This document shows, one piece after another, positions 1-11,116 of a DNA stretch of 64,000 nt; within the stretch, counting starts at the first letter, position 1; each line of letters begins with the position of its first letter. A program made the translations under genes and the position numbers. The notes under the pieces were generated by a model. The model had not been told where the DNA came from, did not search any database, and was given only the letters and a program-made list of their open reading frames with translations. Where the stretch lies: positions 23,780-87,779 of the forward strand of contig JASBTD010000036.1 of NCBI GenBank assembly GCA_030148605.1, written 5' to 3'. The stretch comes from Erythrobacter sp. (GTDB lineage Bacteria > Pseudomonadota > Alphaproteobacteria > Sphingomonadales > Sphingomonadaceae).

Positions 1-40
1 GCAAAGAGATAAATTTCGCAAAGAGGAACAGGGGCAAAAC

Positions 41-1276
41 TTGCTTTATCACGCTTACGAATTGCAGAAATCGTGGCTCAACAGCGCCAGCGCAGTTGCT
101 TCGATCAGCGCTGAAATGCTGACGAACCCGGCCAATCCCCTGTCGCATCTGGGCATCGGCCCGATGGCCGCTTCCGCGCTTGACGTGTTTGCCCATGCCA
201 CGGCGGCCTATGGCAAGCCCGCGTTCGGGATCGAGCACATTGATCTCGATGGCGAACGCCATCCGGTCGAAGAAGCTACGGTGGTCAATCGCCCGTTCGG
301 CGATCTCAAGCGGTTCCGCCACACCGGCCTGCCTGAATCCTCGCCCCGGCTGCTGATCGTTGCGCCAATGAGCGGGCACTATGCCACTCTGCTGCGCGGC
401 ACGGTCGAGCGCATGCTGCAAAGCTGCATCGTCTACATCACAGACTGGGCCGATGCGAAGCTGGTGCCGATGCATGAAGGCACGTTCGATCTTGACGATT
501 ATATCGATTATCTGATGCTGTTCCTGGAGCAGATCCGGCTTGAGGGGCAAGGCGAGCGGCCGCATATGATGGCTGTGTGCCAGCCTTCCGTGCCCGCCTT
601 TGCAACAACCGCGCTGATGAACCTGCACAAGGACCCGGCAACTCCGAAAACCCTGACCATGATGGGTGGACCGATCGACACGCGGGAAAGCCCGACAACG
701 GTCAACGATCTGGCGATGGAACGCCCGATCGAATGGTTCCGCCAATCGGTGATCGCAACCGTTCCGATGAACTATCGCGGTGCCGGGCGCAAAGTCTATC
801 CGGGCTTCATGCAGCTTGCCAGTTTCATGAGCATGAACTTGGGCAATCACATGATGAGCCATTACGAGATGTTCAAACATCTGACCGCTGGTGATGATGA
901 AAGCGCGCAAGCGACGAAGGACTTTTACGACGAATATCGCGCGGTGTGCGACATGACCGCCGAATTCTATCTCCAGACCGTGGAGGAAGTGTTCCAGAAG
1001 CACTCGATCCCCAATGGCGAATTCCGCCACAAGGGCGAGATCGTGGACCTCACAAAGATCACTGACACTGCGCTGCTGGCAGTCGAAGGCGAGCGCGACG
1101 ATATTTCGGGCCTGGGCCAGACCAAGGCTGCGCTGGACCTTGCGACCGGCCTGTCAGGCAGGAAAAAGCGCTATTACATGGCCGAAGGCGCAGGGCATTA
1201 CGGCATCTTCAATGGCAGCAAATGGCGCAACAATGTGGCCCCTGTCGTCGAAGAATGGATGGCGGCGCACAGCTGA
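41..1276 (+). CDS. phaZ: Intracellular polyhydroxyalkanoate depolymerase
   Basis: Cytoplasmic hydrolase expected to release hydroxyacyl units from native PHA granules. The 411-residue length and the N-terminus (LYHAYELQ) fit the intracellular PhaZ family, which uses a Cys-Asp-His triad instead of the serine lipase box. The likely triad is Cys180 (in AVCQPS), Asp353 or Asp354 (in ERDDISG) and His386 (in GAGHYG), close to the spacing known for the Ralstonia eutropha enzyme. The start is a TTG, chosen because family members begin at this LYxxxE motif. No in-frame stop lies between it and the window edge, so an earlier start outside the window cannot be excluded. It ends 10 bp from the convergent decarboxylase-like gene. 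No PHA synthase is visible nearby. Confidence 0.9.
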   Translation: MLYHAYELQKSWLNSASAVASISAEMLTNPANPLSHLGIGPMAASALDVFAHATAAYGKPAFGIEHIDLDGERHPVEEATVVNRPFGDLKRFRHTGLPESSPRLLIVAPMSGHYATLLRGTVERMLQSCIVYITDWADAKLVPMHEGTFDLDDYIDYLMLFLEQIRLEGQGERPHMMAVCQPSVPAFATTALMNLHKDPATPKTLTMMGGPIDTRESPTTVNDLAMERPIEWFRQSVIATVPMNYRGAGRKVYPGFMQLASFMSMNLGNHMMSHYEMFKHLTAGDDESAQATKDFYDEYRAVCDMTAEFYLQTVEEVFQKHSIPNGEFRHKGEIVDLTKITDTALLAVEGERDDISGLGQTKAALDLATGLSGRKKRYYMAEGAGHYGIFNGSKWRNNVAPVVEEWMAAHS

Positions 1277-1286
1277 GGTTGCGCGA

Positions 1287-1868
1287 TCAGGCCCTGAAAT
1301 CGGGATCAGCGTCGTCGCCATCTTCCAGCTGGACGCCGAAACTGTTCAGGATCATCGAGACCTGAGTGTACTGGCCCACGGTAAAGACAAGGTCCATCCG
1401 TCCGCGATCGCCCAGCTCCGCAAGGGCTTGCCACGTTTGATCCGACACGTGGTGATCGGCAACCAACTCATCCGCAGCACGCAGCATGGCAGCTTCGAGC
1501 GGCGTCCAGCCTTGCGCATCGGAGCCCTGCTTGATCCGCGCGATGTCTTCGCTGGTCAGCCCGCAAGCCTTGCCGATGCGGGTGTGCTGCGCGAATTCAT
1601 AGCCTGACTTGCACAGCCAACCCACGCGCAAGATCACCATCTCGCGTTCGCGCGGGCTCAGGCTGTTGCGCCGCGACAGCACGTAATTGCCCCAGGCGAT
1701 AAAGCCCGTCAGCGCCTTGGGCGCATGCGCCAGCGTGCGGAAAATGTTGAGCACGCGCCCGCCGCCCACCTTGTTCGCAGGATCGGCAAAGGGCGCAAGC
1801 GCATCGCGCTGCTCCTCGTCGAGCTGCTCCATATCGAGCGGCTCAATGCGAGGAGAACGCAGACGCAT
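1287..1868 (-). CDS. Carboxymuconolactone decarboxylase (AhpD-like) family protein
   Basis: About 193 residues with the all-helical CMD/AhpD fold signature: a central stretch LSPREREMVILRVGW followed by CKSGYEFAQH. In that stretch the usual CxxC of peroxidase-active AhpD is replaced by a C...YEFxxH pattern common in CMD proteins of degradation clusters. The reading frame extends upstream to 1970, but the ATG at 1868 gives the standard N-terminus (MRLRSPRIEP). It also avoids overlapping the upstream thiolase, which ends 37 bp before it on the same strand. It is probably cotranscribed with the thiolase and MaoC genes. The substrate cannot be predicted; a role in aromatic or acyl-CoA catabolism is inferred from its neighbours only. 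Confidence 0.85.
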   Translation of the reverse strand: MRLRSPRIEPLDMEQLDEEQRDALAPFADPANKVGGGRVLNIFRTLAHAPKALTGFIAWGNYVLSRRNSLSPREREMVILRVGWLCKSGYEFAQHTRIGKACGLTSEDIARIKQGSDAQGWTPLEAAMLRAADELVADHHVSDQTWQALAELGDRGRMDLVFTVGQYTQVSMILNSFGVQLEDGDDADPDFRA

Positions 1869-1905
1869 TAGAAAACGCGCCTCAAGCGGCGCAGCGGTAG
1901 GCGCA

Positions 1906-3087
1906 TTAGAACACCTCGAACATGCCAGCAGCGCCCATGCCGCCGCCAACGCACATGGTGACGACGACATATTTCGCGCCGCGACGCTTGCCTTCGATCA
2001 GCGCGTGGCCAACGCAGCGTGCGCCGGTCATGCCATATGGGTGGCCGATCGAGATCGAGCCGCCATTGACGTTGAGGATATCATTGTCGATGCCAAGCTT
2101 GTCGCGGCAGTAAAGCACTTGCACGGCAAAGGCTTCGTTCAGTTCCCACAGGCCGACATCGTCCATCTTGAGGCCGGTCTGCTTCAGCAGCTTCGGGATC
2201 GCGAAGACCGGGCCGATGCCCATTTCGTCAGGCTCAGTACCGGCAACAGCCATGCCAACATAGCGGCCCAGCGGCTGGAGCCCCTTTTGCTCCGCAACCT
2301 TGGCTTCCATCAAAACGCTGGCCGAAGAACCGTCAGACAGCTGCGAGGCATTACCTGCAGTGATCACCTTGTCCGGCCCCATCACCGGCTGCAGCGCCTG
2401 CAACCCTTCAAGCGTGGTCGACGGGCGGTTGCCTTCATCCTTGGTGATGGTGGTTTCAACCATCGAGACTTCGCCGGTCTCCTTGTCCTTGACCCCCATG
2501 GTGGTGGTGACAGGCACAATTTCGTCATCGAACTTGCCTGCTTCCTGCCCGGCGGCGGTGCGCATCTGCGACTGGTAGGCATATTCATCCTGCGCTTCGC
2601 GGCTGATGCCGTAACGCGCGGCCACTGTTTCAGCCGTGGCGAGCATCGGCATGTAGACATCCTTGTGCATCGCGATCAGCGACTTGTCAGGCGCAACGCG
2701 CATTTCAGGCGTCTGGACGAGGCTGATCGAATCCTGCCCGCCGCCGACAACAATATCCATATTGTCGACGATGATCTGCTTGGCAGCGGTCGAAATCGCC
2801 ATCAGGCCGGATGAGCACTGGCGGTCAATCGTTTGCGCCGCGACAGTTACCGGCGCGCCGCCGCGCAGCGCGACCTGGCGGCCGATATTGCCTGCCTGCG
2901 TGCCTTGCGTCAGCACCGCGCCCCACACCACGTCATCGATTTCGCCGGCGTCGATGCCAGCGCGCTCTACAGCAGCGGCAAAGGAGAACGAACCGAGTGT
3001 TGCGCCGGGGGTGGCATTGAAGCCGCCCTTGTAAGCGCGGCCAATCGGCGTGCGGGCGGTAGATACGATGACTGCGTCACGTGACAT
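1906..3087 (-). CDS. Acetyl-CoA C-acyltransferase (thiolase)
   Basis: A 393-residue type II thiolase that condenses or cleaves acyl-CoA and acetyl-CoA. All catalytic elements are visible: nucleophile Cys91 ([11 protein letters not shown]), His349 ([10 protein letters not shown]) and Cys379 near the C-terminus ([10 protein letters not shown]). The [10 protein letters not shown] context is more like degradative or broad-range thiolases than a classical biosynthetic PhaA, so I do not assign phaA. It sits between a MaoC-type hydratase upstream and a CMD protein downstream on the same strand, consistent with a small acyl-CoA operon. A REP-like palindrome lies in the 108 bp between the MaoC gene and this one and could affect mRNA stability there. 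Confidence 0.93.
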   Translation of the reverse strand: MSRDAVIVSTARTPIGRAYKGGFNATPGATLGSFSFAAAVERAGIDAGEIDDVVWGAVLTQGTQAGNIGRQVALRGGAPVTVAAQTIDRQCSSGLMAISTAAKQIIVDNMDIVVGGGQDSISLVQTPEMRVAPDKSLIAMHKDVYMPMLATAETVAARYGISREAQDEYAYQSQMRTAAGQEAGKFDDEIVPVTTTMGVKDKETGEVSMVETTITKDEGNRPSTTLEGLQALQPVMGPDKVITAGNASQLSDGSSASVLMEAKVAEQKGLQPLGRYVGMAVAGTEPDEMGIGPVFAIPKLLKQTGLKMDDVGLWELNEAFAVQVLYCRDKLGIDNDILNVNGGSISIGHPYGMTGARCVGHALIEGKRRGAKYVVVTMCVGGGMGAAGMFEVF

Positions 3088-3114
3088 AATGGGGGTATCC
3101 TTTGCAATGTGCGT

Positions 3115-3184
3115 GTCCCCGCGAAGGCGGGGACCGATTTCGGGTGGGCGTTTGCCTTGGGGAGGTTCCCGCCTTCGCGGGGAC
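3115..3184. repeat. REP-like palindromic element
   Basis: Two 21-bp arms (3115-3135 and 3164-3184) are inverted copies with one mismatch, separated by 28 bp; the core is CCCGCCTTCGCGGGGAC. Read through, the element encodes the SPRRRGP / [10 protein letters not shown] peptide pattern seen when such repeats are miscalled as genes in sphingomonads and relatives. It lies between the MaoC and thiolase genes. It can fold into a long hairpin on either strand. Confidence 0.8.
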
Positions 3185-3195
3185 TTACGCCCCGA

Positions 3196-3645
3196 TCAAA
3201 CGAAGAATTGCGTGATCCATTCACACATCAGCGCAGGCTTGTCTTCGCCTTCGATCTCGATTGTGATTTCAGCGGTCTGCTGCCACTGGCCGGGGCGCTT
3301 TTCGATCATTTCGACGAGCTTCCAGTGTCCGCGGATCCGCTTGCCGACGCGAACCGGCGCGATGAAGCGGGTTTTGTTGCCGCCATAATTCACGCCCATC
3401 TTGACGTTGTCGATCCTGGGCATGTCGCTGTTCGCAGACAGGTAAGGGATCATCGAGAGTGTCATGAAGCCGTGCACGATAGTGCCGCCAAACGGCGTTA
3501 GCTTGGCTTTCTCTTCATCGACGTGGATGAATTGATGGTCACCCGTCGCATCAGCGAACATGTTGACCTTTTCCTGAGTCATCTCGACCCATTCGCTGGT
3601 GCCGATATTTTCGCCGACCTTGGCGGCCAGTTCCTGTGGGGTCAT
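3196..3645 (-). CDS. MaoC family dehydratase (NodN-like)
   Basis: A 149-residue single hot-dog domain protein predicted to hydrate or dehydrate an enoyl-CoA or similar thioester. The hydratase-2 motif reads ADATGDHQFIHVD, giving Asp36 and His41 as the catalytic dyad. The Q in place of the usual N before the His places it with the NodN-like branch. The ATG at 3645 is preferred over the longer frame (to 3669) because an AGGAG Shine-Dalgarno lies 7-8 nt upstream. It is the first gene of the minus-strand group with the thiolase and CMD protein. True substrate unknown; involvement in beta-oxidation or PHA precursor supply is an inference. Confidence 0.87.
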   Translation of the reverse strand: MTPQELAAKVGENIGTSEWVEMTQEKVNMFADATGDHQFIHVDEEKAKLTPFGGTIVHGFMTLSMIPYLSANSDMPRIDNVKMGVNYGGNKTRFIAPVRVGKRIRGHWKLVEMIEKRPGQWQQTAEITIEIEGEDKPALMCEWITQFFV

Positions 3646-3877
3646 TGCGGCTCTCCTCTTGAAATGCATGCTTTGGCGGGACTCGCCCGCTAGTTGCAGA
3701 CTACATGGCGCATCGCAGCCGCGAACGCAACGCGGTTTCCGTAAACGTCAACCTGCCGCTACGGCATGGCGGCCCGTCCGGACGGCATTTCCGCTCGTCT
3801 GGACGCGAATCGATCCACGCGTGAATTCCGCCACGCTGTTAGCGGCCCCTTTACCTTGACCGCTTACCCAGCGGCGC

Positions 3878-4759
3878 ATGAGCCATTCGCATGCCAAGCC
3901 AGTCCGCGCGCCGCTGAGCCAGCATGGCGCCTTCACGCCGATCGTCGCGCTTTGGCTCGCGGCGCTGCTGGGCGGGTGCATCCTTGTGCTGCCCGGCACC
4001 ATGGTGAGCGCCGGTTTGAACAAGCTGCCGCTTGCGCTTCCTACCATCGCCACGAGCCAGTTCGTGCTGGCCGGAATTGCGACATTGGTAGGGTGCATGC
4101 TCGGGCTGGTCGCGGCCAGACTGATTGCCGCAATCCAGACCGGGATAGGAGAAAGGCGGCCAGCCGATCTGCCAGCCACTGAAGATGCGGTGCCCCCGGC
4201 AATCGAGCCTGTCCGGATCGAGGAAATCGAAGCGGCTGAGGACCCGACTGCGGTTGATTGCGAGGCCGAGATCGAGCCCCGTGAATCCTGGCCCCATGAA
4301 TCCTGGCCCGAGCTTGCCGATCCCTTGGCGGAGGAACCCATAGCCGAACCGGAGGCGGAGCCCGATTTCACCTTGCACGATGAAGTGCTTGCGGAGCTGT
4401 TGGCCCATTCGGACATGACAATCGATGATGATCCGCCGCAGCCAAGCACGCCGAAGGACACGCCGGTGGAAGAACAGGTATCCGAGCCTGCTGCAACGCC
4501 AGCGAGTCCGCCTGCCGCTGAGCCTGCAACACCGCAAGCATCGCGACACGGCAAGGCAGTCAACCTTATTCGCAGGCAAGCCACGCGCCAGCTCGCCATG
4601 CCGCAGCTGATCGAACGCTTTGCTGTCGCGCTGGACGAGCGCCAGACGCTCGCAGCGGCGCACCCGCATACGTATCCCTTTCCGGCCCCTCCTGCGGATA
4701 TGGCACCGCGCCTCAAGGCACTGGCTGCAGCCCCGCGCGAGGGGCTGCGCCGGGCCTGA
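3878..4759 (+). CDS. Acidic two-TM membrane protein of unknown function
   Basis: A 293-residue protein I do not recognise. Visible layout: a short polar N-terminus, a hydrophobic segment at about residues 18-42 and a second at about 60-85. A long Glu/Pro/Ala-rich low-complexity region (about 95-215) is full of EPEAEPD-like strings, followed by a basic, helical C-terminal stretch ending in the RQATRQLAMPQLIERF region. The acidic tail is probably cytoplasmic or periplasmic and unstructured. The ATG at 3878 has no strong Shine-Dalgarno. It stands alone between the divergent MaoC gene and gltB, 212 bp upstream of gltB on the same strand. Codon pattern matches its neighbours, so the gene is likely real. 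Confidence 0.65.
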   Translation: MSHSHAKPVRAPLSQHGAFTPIVALWLAALLGGCILVLPGTMVSAGLNKLPLALPTIATSQFVLAGIATLVGCMLGLVAARLIAAIQTGIGERRPADLPATEDAVPPAIEPVRIEEIEAAEDPTAVDCEAEIEPRESWPHESWPELADPLAEEPIAEPEAEPDFTLHDEVLAELLAHSDMTIDDDPPQPSTPKDTPVEEQVSEPAATPASPPAAEPATPQASRHGKAVNLIRRQATRQLAMPQLIERFAVALDERQTLAAAHPHTYPFPAPPADMAPRLKALAAAPREGLRRA

Positions 4760-4971
4760 GGCACGCTGTTGCATACCCGGCTAAAGCCCAGCCTTGGGCC
4801 GCTGAAATTTTGATAGTCTCTTCGCAGTTGCAAAAATCATTTCATGTCGCCATGAGGGGCTGGAGCAATGGAAAAGCTGCGTAGAGCGGCCTGTTCCATA
4901 GCGATTAATTGCCGGGCAGCGTCTCGCAAGGGCGGTCGCGACCTACCGGCATCTGACAGGATGGATTTTGA

Positions 4972-7900
4972 ATGGGATACCCAGCGCCCCAGGGATTGTA
5001 TGACCCGCGTAATGAGCACGACGCCTGCGGCGTCGGTTTTGTCGCGCATATCAAAGGCGTAGCTTCGCACGATATCGTTACGCAGGCGCTGGAGATTCTG
5101 AAGAACATCGACCATCGCGGCGCGGTGGGCGCAGACCCGCTGTTGGGCGATGGCGCGGGTATCCTGTTGCAGATCCCTGATCCGCTGATTCGCAAATGGG
5201 CGGAGAATCACGGCAAGGAGCTGCCGACGCCCGGCGATTATGCCGTTGCGATGTGTTTCATGCCGCAAGACGATGCCGCGCGTGCCTTCGTGACTGAACA
5301 GCTCGAAAGGTTCACCGCCAAGGAGGGCCAGCGCCTGATCGGTTGGCGCGACGTGCCGCTGACGCTCGACGGGCTGGGCGACGCCGTGATCGAATCGATG
5401 CCGGTGATCCAGCAGGCAATCATCGCGCGCGGTGAAGATTGCGCCGATCAGGACGCGTTCGAGCGCAAGCTGATCGTGATCCGCAAGCAGACATTGAACC
5501 CGCTTGGCGCGCAGGCAGAAAAGCATGACCTGCCGGGCCTGACGCAGGCCTATATCCCGAGCTTTTCCAGCCGCACGATCGTGTACAAGGGGCTGCTGCT
5601 GGCGAACCAGGTTGGCAGTTTCTATGACGATCTGCGCGATCCGGACTGCGTTTCCGCGCTGGGCCTGGTCCACCAGCGCTTCAGCACCAACACCTTCCCC
5701 AGCTGGCGGCTGGCGCACCCCTATCGCTTCATGGCGCACAATGGCGAGATCAACACGGTGCGCGGCAATGTGAACTGGATGAACGCGCGCCGCCGCACGA
5801 TGGAATCCTCGCTGCTGGGCGCGGATCTGGACAAGATGTGGCCGCTGATCCCGCATGGCCAGTCTGACACGGCGTGCCTCGATAATGCGCTGGAGCTGCT
5901 GCTGGCCGGCGGATATTCGCTGGCGCACGCCATGATGATGCTGATGCCGGAAGCATGGGCCAAGAACGAGCTGATGGATCCCGCGCGCCGCGCATTCTAC
6001 GAATATCATGCCGCGCTGATGGAACCATGGGACGGGCCAGCCGCGGTTGCCTTTACCGATGGCCGCCAGATCGGCGCAACGCTCGATCGCAATGGCCTGC
6101 GCCCGGCGCGCTTCTGCGTGACCAAGGATGACATCGTATGCCTGGCTTCGGAAAGCGGCGTACTGCCCTTTGCCGAAGAAGACATCGTGCGCAAATGGCG
6201 CTTGCAACCGGGCAAGATGCTGCTGATCGATTTCAACGAAGGCCGCATCATCGAAGATGCCGAGCTCAAGGCCGATCTTGCCAATGCGCAGCCCTATGAA
6301 AAGTGGCTCGACAAGGCGCAATACAAGCTCGAAGACCTGGACCTGATCGATCCTGAATTCGCCGAGCTGCCGCAAGACGAAAATCAGGATACGCCGACCT
6401 TGCTGCAGGCCCAGCAGGCTTTCGGTTACACGCAGGAAGATGTAAACCGTTTCCTGGAGCCGATGGGTGTCAGCGGGGATGATCCGATCGGCTCGATGGG
6501 CACTGACACGCCGATTGCGGTGCTCTCCAACCGTTCGCGCCTGCTCTACGACTATTTCAAGCAGAACTTCGCGCAGGTCACTAACCCGCCGATCGATCCG
6601 ATCCGCGAAGAGCTGGTCATGAGCTTGCTGTCCATGATCGGCCCGCGTCCGAACCTGCTGGGCATGGATGCCGGTACGCACAAGCGGCTGGAAATCAGCC
6701 AGCCGATCCTGACCAACGAGGATCTGGCCAAGATCCGTTCAGTCGAAGTCGCGCTGGATGGCGCATTCCGCACGGAAACGATCGATATCACCTGGCGCGC
6801 GAGCAAGGGGGCCAAAGGCCTCAAGATGGCGCTGAAAGAGATGTGCTGGGCCGCAACCGAGGCCGTGCTGCAAGACAAGAATATCCTTGTCCTGTCAGAC
6901 CGCGCTCAGGGTCCGGACCGGATCGCGATACCCGCGCTGCTGGCTACCGCCGCTGTGCACCACCATCTGGTGCGTCAGGGCTTGCGCATGCAGACCGGCC
7001 TGGTGGTCGAAACCGGCGAAGCGCGCGAAGTGCATCACTATTGCGTGCTGGCGGGTTACGGCGCGGAAGCGATCAATCCCTATATCGCGCTGGAAACGCT
7101 GGAAGACCTGCGCGCCAGAAAGCACCCGGAACTTTCCCCTGCCGAAGTGCAGAAGAATTACATCAAGGCGGTGGGCAAGGGCATTTTGAAGGTCATGTCC
7201 AAGATGGGCATTTCGACCTACCAGTCATATTGCGGCGCGCAGATCTTTGACGCGGTTGGACTGTCGAGCGAGTTCATCGAGAAATATTTCACCGGCACCG
7301 CCACTACGATCGAAGGCGTTGGCCTGATGGAAGTGGCTGAGGAGACCGTGCGTCGCCATGCGCAAGCCTATGGGGACAACCCGCTGTACAAGAACATGCT
7401 CGATGTCGGCGGCATCTACCAATATCGCCTGCGCGGTGAAGACCATGCCTGGACGCCGCAGAATGTCGCTTTCCTTCAGCATGCCGTGCGCGGCAACAAG
7501 CCGAAGGATTATGAAGAGTTCGCCAAGTCGATCAACGAGCAGTCCGAACGGCTGCTAACGATCCGCGGGCTGATGGAATTCAAGAAAGCCGACGAAGCAA
7601 TCCCGCTGGATGAAGTCGAGCCGGCGAGCGAAATCGTGAAGCGTTTCAGCACCGGTGCGATGAGCTTCGGCTCGATCAGCCATGAAGCGCATTCGACGCT
7701 GGCGATTGCGATGAACCGCATCGGCGGGCGCTCGAACACCGGTGAAGGCGGCGAAGAGCCTGAGCGTTTCAAGCCAATGGACAATGGCGATTCGATGCGC
7801 AGCCGGATCAAGCAGGTTGCCAGCGGCCGCTTTGGCGTGACGACTGAATATCTCGTCAATTCGGACGATATCCAGATCAAGATGGCGCAAGGCGCAAAGC

Positions 7901-9624
7901 CCGGCGAAGGCGGGCAATTGCCCGGCCACAAGGTGGACAAGCGGATCGGCGCAGTGCGCCATTCGACCCCCGGTGTGGGCCTGATTTCGCCCCCGCCGCA
8001 CCACGATATCTATTCGATCGAAGACCTGGCGCAGCTGATCCACGATCTGAAGAACACCAATCCGGTCGCCCGCATTTCTGTGAAGCTTGTGTCCGAAGTG
8101 GGGGTGGGCACGGTTGCGGCGGGCGTATCCAAGGCACGCGCGGACCATGTCACGATCGCCGGCTATGACGGCGGCACCGGCGCATCGCCGCTTACCAGCC
8201 TGACGCATGCCGGATCCCCATGGGAAATCGGCCTGGCTGAAACGCAGCAAACCTTGCTGCTCAACGATCTGCGCAGCCGCATCGCAGTGCAGGTTGACGG
8301 CGGATTGCGCACCGGGCGCGATGTCGCGATTGGCGCATTGCTGGGCGCGGACGAGTTCGGCTTTGCCACAGCCCCGCTGATCGCCGCAGGCTGCATCATG
8401 ATGCGCAAGTGCCACTTGAACACCTGCCCGGTTGGCGTGGCGACACAGGATCCGGTGCTGCGCGCACGCTTTACCGGCCAGCCCGAGCACGTGGTGAACT
8501 ACATGTTCTTTGTCGCGGAAGAATTGCGCCAGATCATGGCGGAGATGGGTTTCCGCACAGTCGAGGAAATGGTCGGGCGGGTCGACCGGCTCGATATGCG
8601 CCGCGTGGATCGCCACTGGAAGGCCGCCGGGGTCAATCTCACCCGCTTGCTGGCAAAGGTCGACATTCCCGAAGGCGCGCCGTTGCATAACACGGAGACG
8701 CAGGATCACGGGCTTGCAGCCGCGATGGATAACGAGCTGATTGCAGCGTGCAAGGACGCGATCAGCGAAGGCAAGCCAGTCCAGATCGATCGCGAAATCC
8801 GCAATGTGAACCGCACCGTGGGAACCATGCTGTCAGGCGAGATTGCCAAGGCATACGGCCACGAAGGCCTGTCGCCTGACACGATCCGCATCAATTTGAC
8901 CGGTGTGGCAGGGCAAAGCTTTGCAGCATGGCTCGCGCATGGCGTGACGCTTGAACTGACCGGCGATGCCAATGACTATGTCGGCAAGGGTCTTTCGGGC
9001 GGCCGCGTGATCGTGAAGCAGCCAGACAGCGTGTCTCGCGATCCGTCAGACAACATCATTGTCGGCAACACCGTGCTTTATGGCGCAATCGCAGGCGAAG
9101 CCTATTTCGAAGGCGTCGCAGGAGAGCGCTTTGCGGTGCGCAATTCCGGCGCGATTGCCGTGGTTGAAGGCGCAGGCGATCACTGCTGCGAGTATATGAC
9201 TGGCGGCGTAGTGGTGGTGCTGGGCCAGACCGGGCGCAACTTTGCCGCCGGGATGAGCGGCGGCGTTGCTTATGTCTACGATCCCGAAGGCCAGTTCGAA
9301 CAGCTGGTTAATCCGGCACAGGTCGATCTGGTGCCGATGACGGGCGCACGCGATGAAGAGGATGGCACTGGCCGCCCGGCTCAACGCCCCAGCAGCGTGC
9401 ATGATTTCGGTATGGGCGACATGCTGCGCCATGACGCTGAACGTCTCAAGATCCTGATCGAGCGGCACAAGCTGCATACCGGCAGCGCCAAGGCGAGTGC
9501 GATCCTCGACAATTGGGACGCTGAAGTCAGCAAGTTCATCAAAGTGATGCCGCGCGATTACAAGCGTGCGCTCGAACAACTCGAGGCCGAGCGCGAAGAA
9601 GCTGCTGCGGTCGCGGCAGAATAA
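4972..9624 (+). CDS. gltB: Glutamate synthase (NADPH) large subunit
   Basis: The 1550-residue alpha subunit of GOGAT converts glutamine and 2-oxoglutarate to two glutamates. Domains in order are an N-terminal class II glutamine amidotransferase with Cys19 (HDACGVGF) as the mature nucleophile after removal of a short propeptide, a central domain, an FMN-binding synthase domain, and the C-terminal GXGXG beta-helix. The 3Fe-4S cluster ligands are Cys1141, Cys1147 and Cys1152 (spacing C-x5-C-x4-C). The start is fixed: an in-frame TGA immediately precedes the ATG, and an AGGA lies about 10 nt upstream. gltD follows after 19 bp, so the two form an operon. No truncation seen. Confidence 0.98.
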   Translation: MGYPAPQGLYDPRNEHDACGVGFVAHIKGVASHDIVTQALEILKNIDHRGAVGADPLLGDGAGILLQIPDPLIRKWAENHGKELPTPGDYAVAMCFMPQDDAARAFVTEQLERFTAKEGQRLIGWRDVPLTLDGLGDAVIESMPVIQQAIIARGEDCADQDAFERKLIVIRKQTLNPLGAQAEKHDLPGLTQAYIPSFSSRTIVYKGLLLANQVGSFYDDLRDPDCVSALGLVHQRFSTNTFPSWRLAHPYRFMAHNGEINTVRGNVNWMNARRRTMESSLLGADLDKMWPLIPHGQSDTACLDNALELLLAGGYSLAHAMMMLMPEAWAKNELMDPARRAFYEYHAALMEPWDGPAAVAFTDGRQIGATLDRNGLRPARFCVTKDDIVCLASESGVLPFAEEDIVRKWRLQPGKMLLIDFNEGRIIEDAELKADLANAQPYEKWLDKAQYKLEDLDLIDPEFAELPQDENQDTPTLLQAQQAFGYTQEDVNRFLEPMGVSGDDPIGSMGTDTPIAVLSNRSRLLYDYFKQNFAQVTNPPIDPIREELVMSLLSMIGPRPNLLGMDAGTHKRLEISQPILTNEDLAKIRSVEVALDGAFRTETIDITWRASKGAKGLKMALKEMCWAATEAVLQDKNILVLSDRAQGPDRIAIPALLATAAVHHHLVRQGLRMQTGLVVETGEAREVHHYCVLAGYGAEAINPYIALETLEDLRARKHPELSPAEVQKNYIKAVGKGILKVMSKMGISTYQSYCGAQIFDAVGLSSEFIEKYFTGTATTIEGVGLMEVAEETVRRHAQAYGDNPLYKNMLDVGGIYQYRLRGEDHAWTPQNVAFLQHAVRGNKPKDYEEFAKSINEQSERLLTIRGLMEFKKADEAIPLDEVEPASEIVKRFSTGAMSFGSISHEAHSTLAIAMNRIGGRSNTGEGGEEPERFKPMDNGDSMRSRIKQVASGRFGVTTEYLVNSDDIQIKMAQGAKPGEGGQLPGHKVDKRIGAVRHSTPGVGLISPPPHHDIYSIEDLAQLIHDLKNTNPVARISVKLVSEVGVGTVAAGVSKARADHVTIAGYDGGTGASPLTSLTHAGSPWEIGLAETQQTLLLNDLRSRIAVQVDGGLRTGRDVAIGALLGADEFGFATAPLIAAGCIMMRKCHLNTCPVGVATQDPVLRARFTGQPEHVVNYMFFVAEELRQIMAEMGFRTVEEMVGRVDRLDMRRVDRHWKAAGVNLTRLLAKVDIPEGAPLHNTETQDHGLAAAMDNELIAACKDAISEGKPVQIDREIRNVNRTVGTMLSGEIAKAYGHEGLSPDTIRINLTGVAGQSFAAWLAHGVTLELTGDANDYVGKGLSGGRVIVKQPDSVSRDPSDNIIVGNTVLYGAIAGEAYFEGVAGERFAVRNSGAIAVVEGAGDHCCEYMTGGVVVVLGQTGRNFAAGMSGGVAYVYDPEGQFEQLVNPAQVDLVPMTGARDEEDGTGRPAQRPSSVHDFGMGDMLRHDAERLKILIERHKLHTGSAKASAILDNWDAEVSKFIKVMPRDYKRALEQLEAEREEAAAVAAE

Positions 9625-9643
9625 GATTACGGGACGCTAGAAC

Positions 9644-11080
9644 ATGGGCAAGGAAACAGGCTTCCTCGAACTCGACCGGCGCGAACGCGACTATCTCGAT
9701 CCGAAAGAACGGCTCGGCAATTATCGCGAATTCGTGGTCCAACCAGACGATGCGACGCTGAAAGCGCAGGCTAGCCGCTGCATGAATTGCGGCATTCCCT
9801 ATTGTCACAACGGTTGCCCGGTTAACAATATCATCCCGGACTGGAACCATCTGGTCTATGAGAATGACTGGCACAACGCGCTCGACGTGCTCCATTCAAC
9901 CAACAACTTCCCTGAATTCACCGGGCGCATCTGCCCTGCCCCGTGCGAGGCGGCCTGCACGCTCAACATCATCGACCAGCCTGTGACGATCAAATCGATC
10001 GAATGCGCGATTGTCGATCGGGGATGGGAAGAAGGCTGGATCACACCGCAGGTTCCGGAAAGGAAAACCGGCAAGTCTGTGGCTGTGGTGGGCTCCGGCC
10101 CCGCAGGCATGGCCTGTGCGCAGCAACTGGCGCGCGCCGGGCATGCTGTGACAGTGTTCGAGAAGTCAGACCGGATCGGCGGGTTGCTGCGCTACGGCAT
10201 TCCTGACTTCAAGATGGAAAAGCACCTCATCAACCGCCGGGCAGTGCAGATGGAAGCCGAAGGAGTCGAGTTCAAGACTTCCAAGGAAGTGGGCGTGGAT
10301 GTTTCCTTCAAGAGCCTGCAGGAGAATTTTGACGCGGTGGTGCTGGCTGGCGGAGCGGAAGACGCGCGCGCGCTGGCGATCCCCGGTGCCGAGATGAACG
10401 GCGTGCGGCTGGCCATGGAATTCCTGACGCAACAGAACAAGCGCAACGCCGGTGATGACGAAGTGCGCGCCGCGCCGCGTGGCAGCTTGCTCGCAACCGG
10501 CAAGAAGGTCGTCGTGATCGGCGGTGGTGACACTGGCAGTGACTGCGTCGGCACGTCCAATCGCCAAGGCGCTGAAAGTGTTGTCCAGCTAGAGATCATG
10601 CCCAAGCCGCCCGAGCACGAAGACAAGGCGCTGACCTGGCCCGATTGGCCATTGAAGCTGCGCACTTCATCAAGCCATGAAGAAGGTGTCGAGCGTGACT
10701 GGGCAGTGCTGACCAAGCGTGTGATCGGCGATGGCGAGACTGTGACCGGCCTCGAATGCGTGCGCGTCGAATGGAAAGACGGCAGCATGCAGGAGATTGA
10801 AGGCAGCGAGTTCACTATCGAAGCTGACCTGATCCTGCTCGCGATGGGTTTTGTCGGGCCGAAAAAGGCCGGCATGCTTGACCAGGCAGGTGTCGAACTG
10901 ACCGATCGCGGCAATGTCAGCGCAGACACAAACAGCTATGCGACCAGTGTCGAAAACGTGTTCGCATGCGGGGATATGCGGCGCGGCCAGTCGCTGGTTG
11001 TCTGGGCAATCCGCGAAGGCCGCCAGGCCGCGCGCGCGGTGGACGAAGCATTGATGGGTGTATCTGAATTGCCACGCTGA
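9644..11080 (+). CDS. gltD: Glutamate synthase small subunit
   Basis: The 478-residue beta subunit transfers electrons from NADPH via FAD and 4Fe-4S clusters to GltB. The N-terminal ferredoxin-like region shows Cys46, Cys49, Cys54 and Cys58 ([13 protein letters not shown]) and a second set in the [12 protein letters not shown] segment. The FAD Rossmann motif GSGPAGMAC follows at about residue 150, and the NADPH site GGGDTGSDC is at about residue 290. The C-terminus has the typical [17 protein letters not shown] segment that closes the FAD site. It is cotranscribed with gltB. Full-length and intact. Confidence 0.97.
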   Translation: MGKETGFLELDRRERDYLDPKERLGNYREFVVQPDDATLKAQASRCMNCGIPYCHNGCPVNNIIPDWNHLVYENDWHNALDVLHSTNNFPEFTGRICPAPCEAACTLNIIDQPVTIKSIECAIVDRGWEEGWITPQVPERKTGKSVAVVGSGPAGMACAQQLARAGHAVTVFEKSDRIGGLLRYGIPDFKMEKHLINRRAVQMEAEGVEFKTSKEVGVDVSFKSLQENFDAVVLAGGAEDARALAIPGAEMNGVRLAMEFLTQQNKRNAGDDEVRAAPRGSLLATGKKVVVIGGGDTGSDCVGTSNRQGAESVVQLEIMPKPPEHEDKALTWPDWPLKLRTSSSHEEGVERDWAVLTKRVIGDGETVTGLECVRVEWKDGSMQEIEGSEFTIEADLILLAMGFVGPKKAGMLDQAGVELTDRGNVSADTNSYATSVENVFACGDMRRGQSLVVWAIREGRQAARAVDEALMGVSELPR

Positions 11081-11116
11081 TCCGAGAACAAGTTATTTGC
11101 CAAAAGATGTCGGCTC

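Noticed and set aside
1687..2814. A 375-codon plus-strand frame opposite the thiolase and CMD genes
   Set aside because: It lies antisense to two clearly functional genes and the product has no domain; shadow frame.
2967..3224. Minus-strand frame over the thiolase/MaoC gap giving a VPAFAGT-type peptide
   Set aside because: The peptide is just the translation of the REP-like palindrome, a known source of false gene calls.
4758..4775. Sigma-54-like promoter (GGCACG...TTGC) before gltB
   Set aside because: The hexamers match, but spacing is GG-N9-GC instead of the strict N10. It also overlaps the stop of the upstream gene and is about 200 bp from gltB.
4868..5062. A 64-codon ORF with a good Shine-Dalgarno (GGAG) overlapping the gltB start
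   Set aside because: It runs 90 bp into gltB in another frame and has no domain or amino acid bias pointing to a leader. A chance ORF is more likely.
4837..6681. A 614-codon open frame antisense to gltB
   Set aside because: Long antisense frames are a normal by-product of GC-rich third positions. The sense gene has every expected glutamate synthase motif and the antisense product matches nothing I recognise.
7555..8709. A 384-codon minus-strand frame inside gltB
   Set aside because: Mirror frame of a well-conserved coding region with no supporting features.
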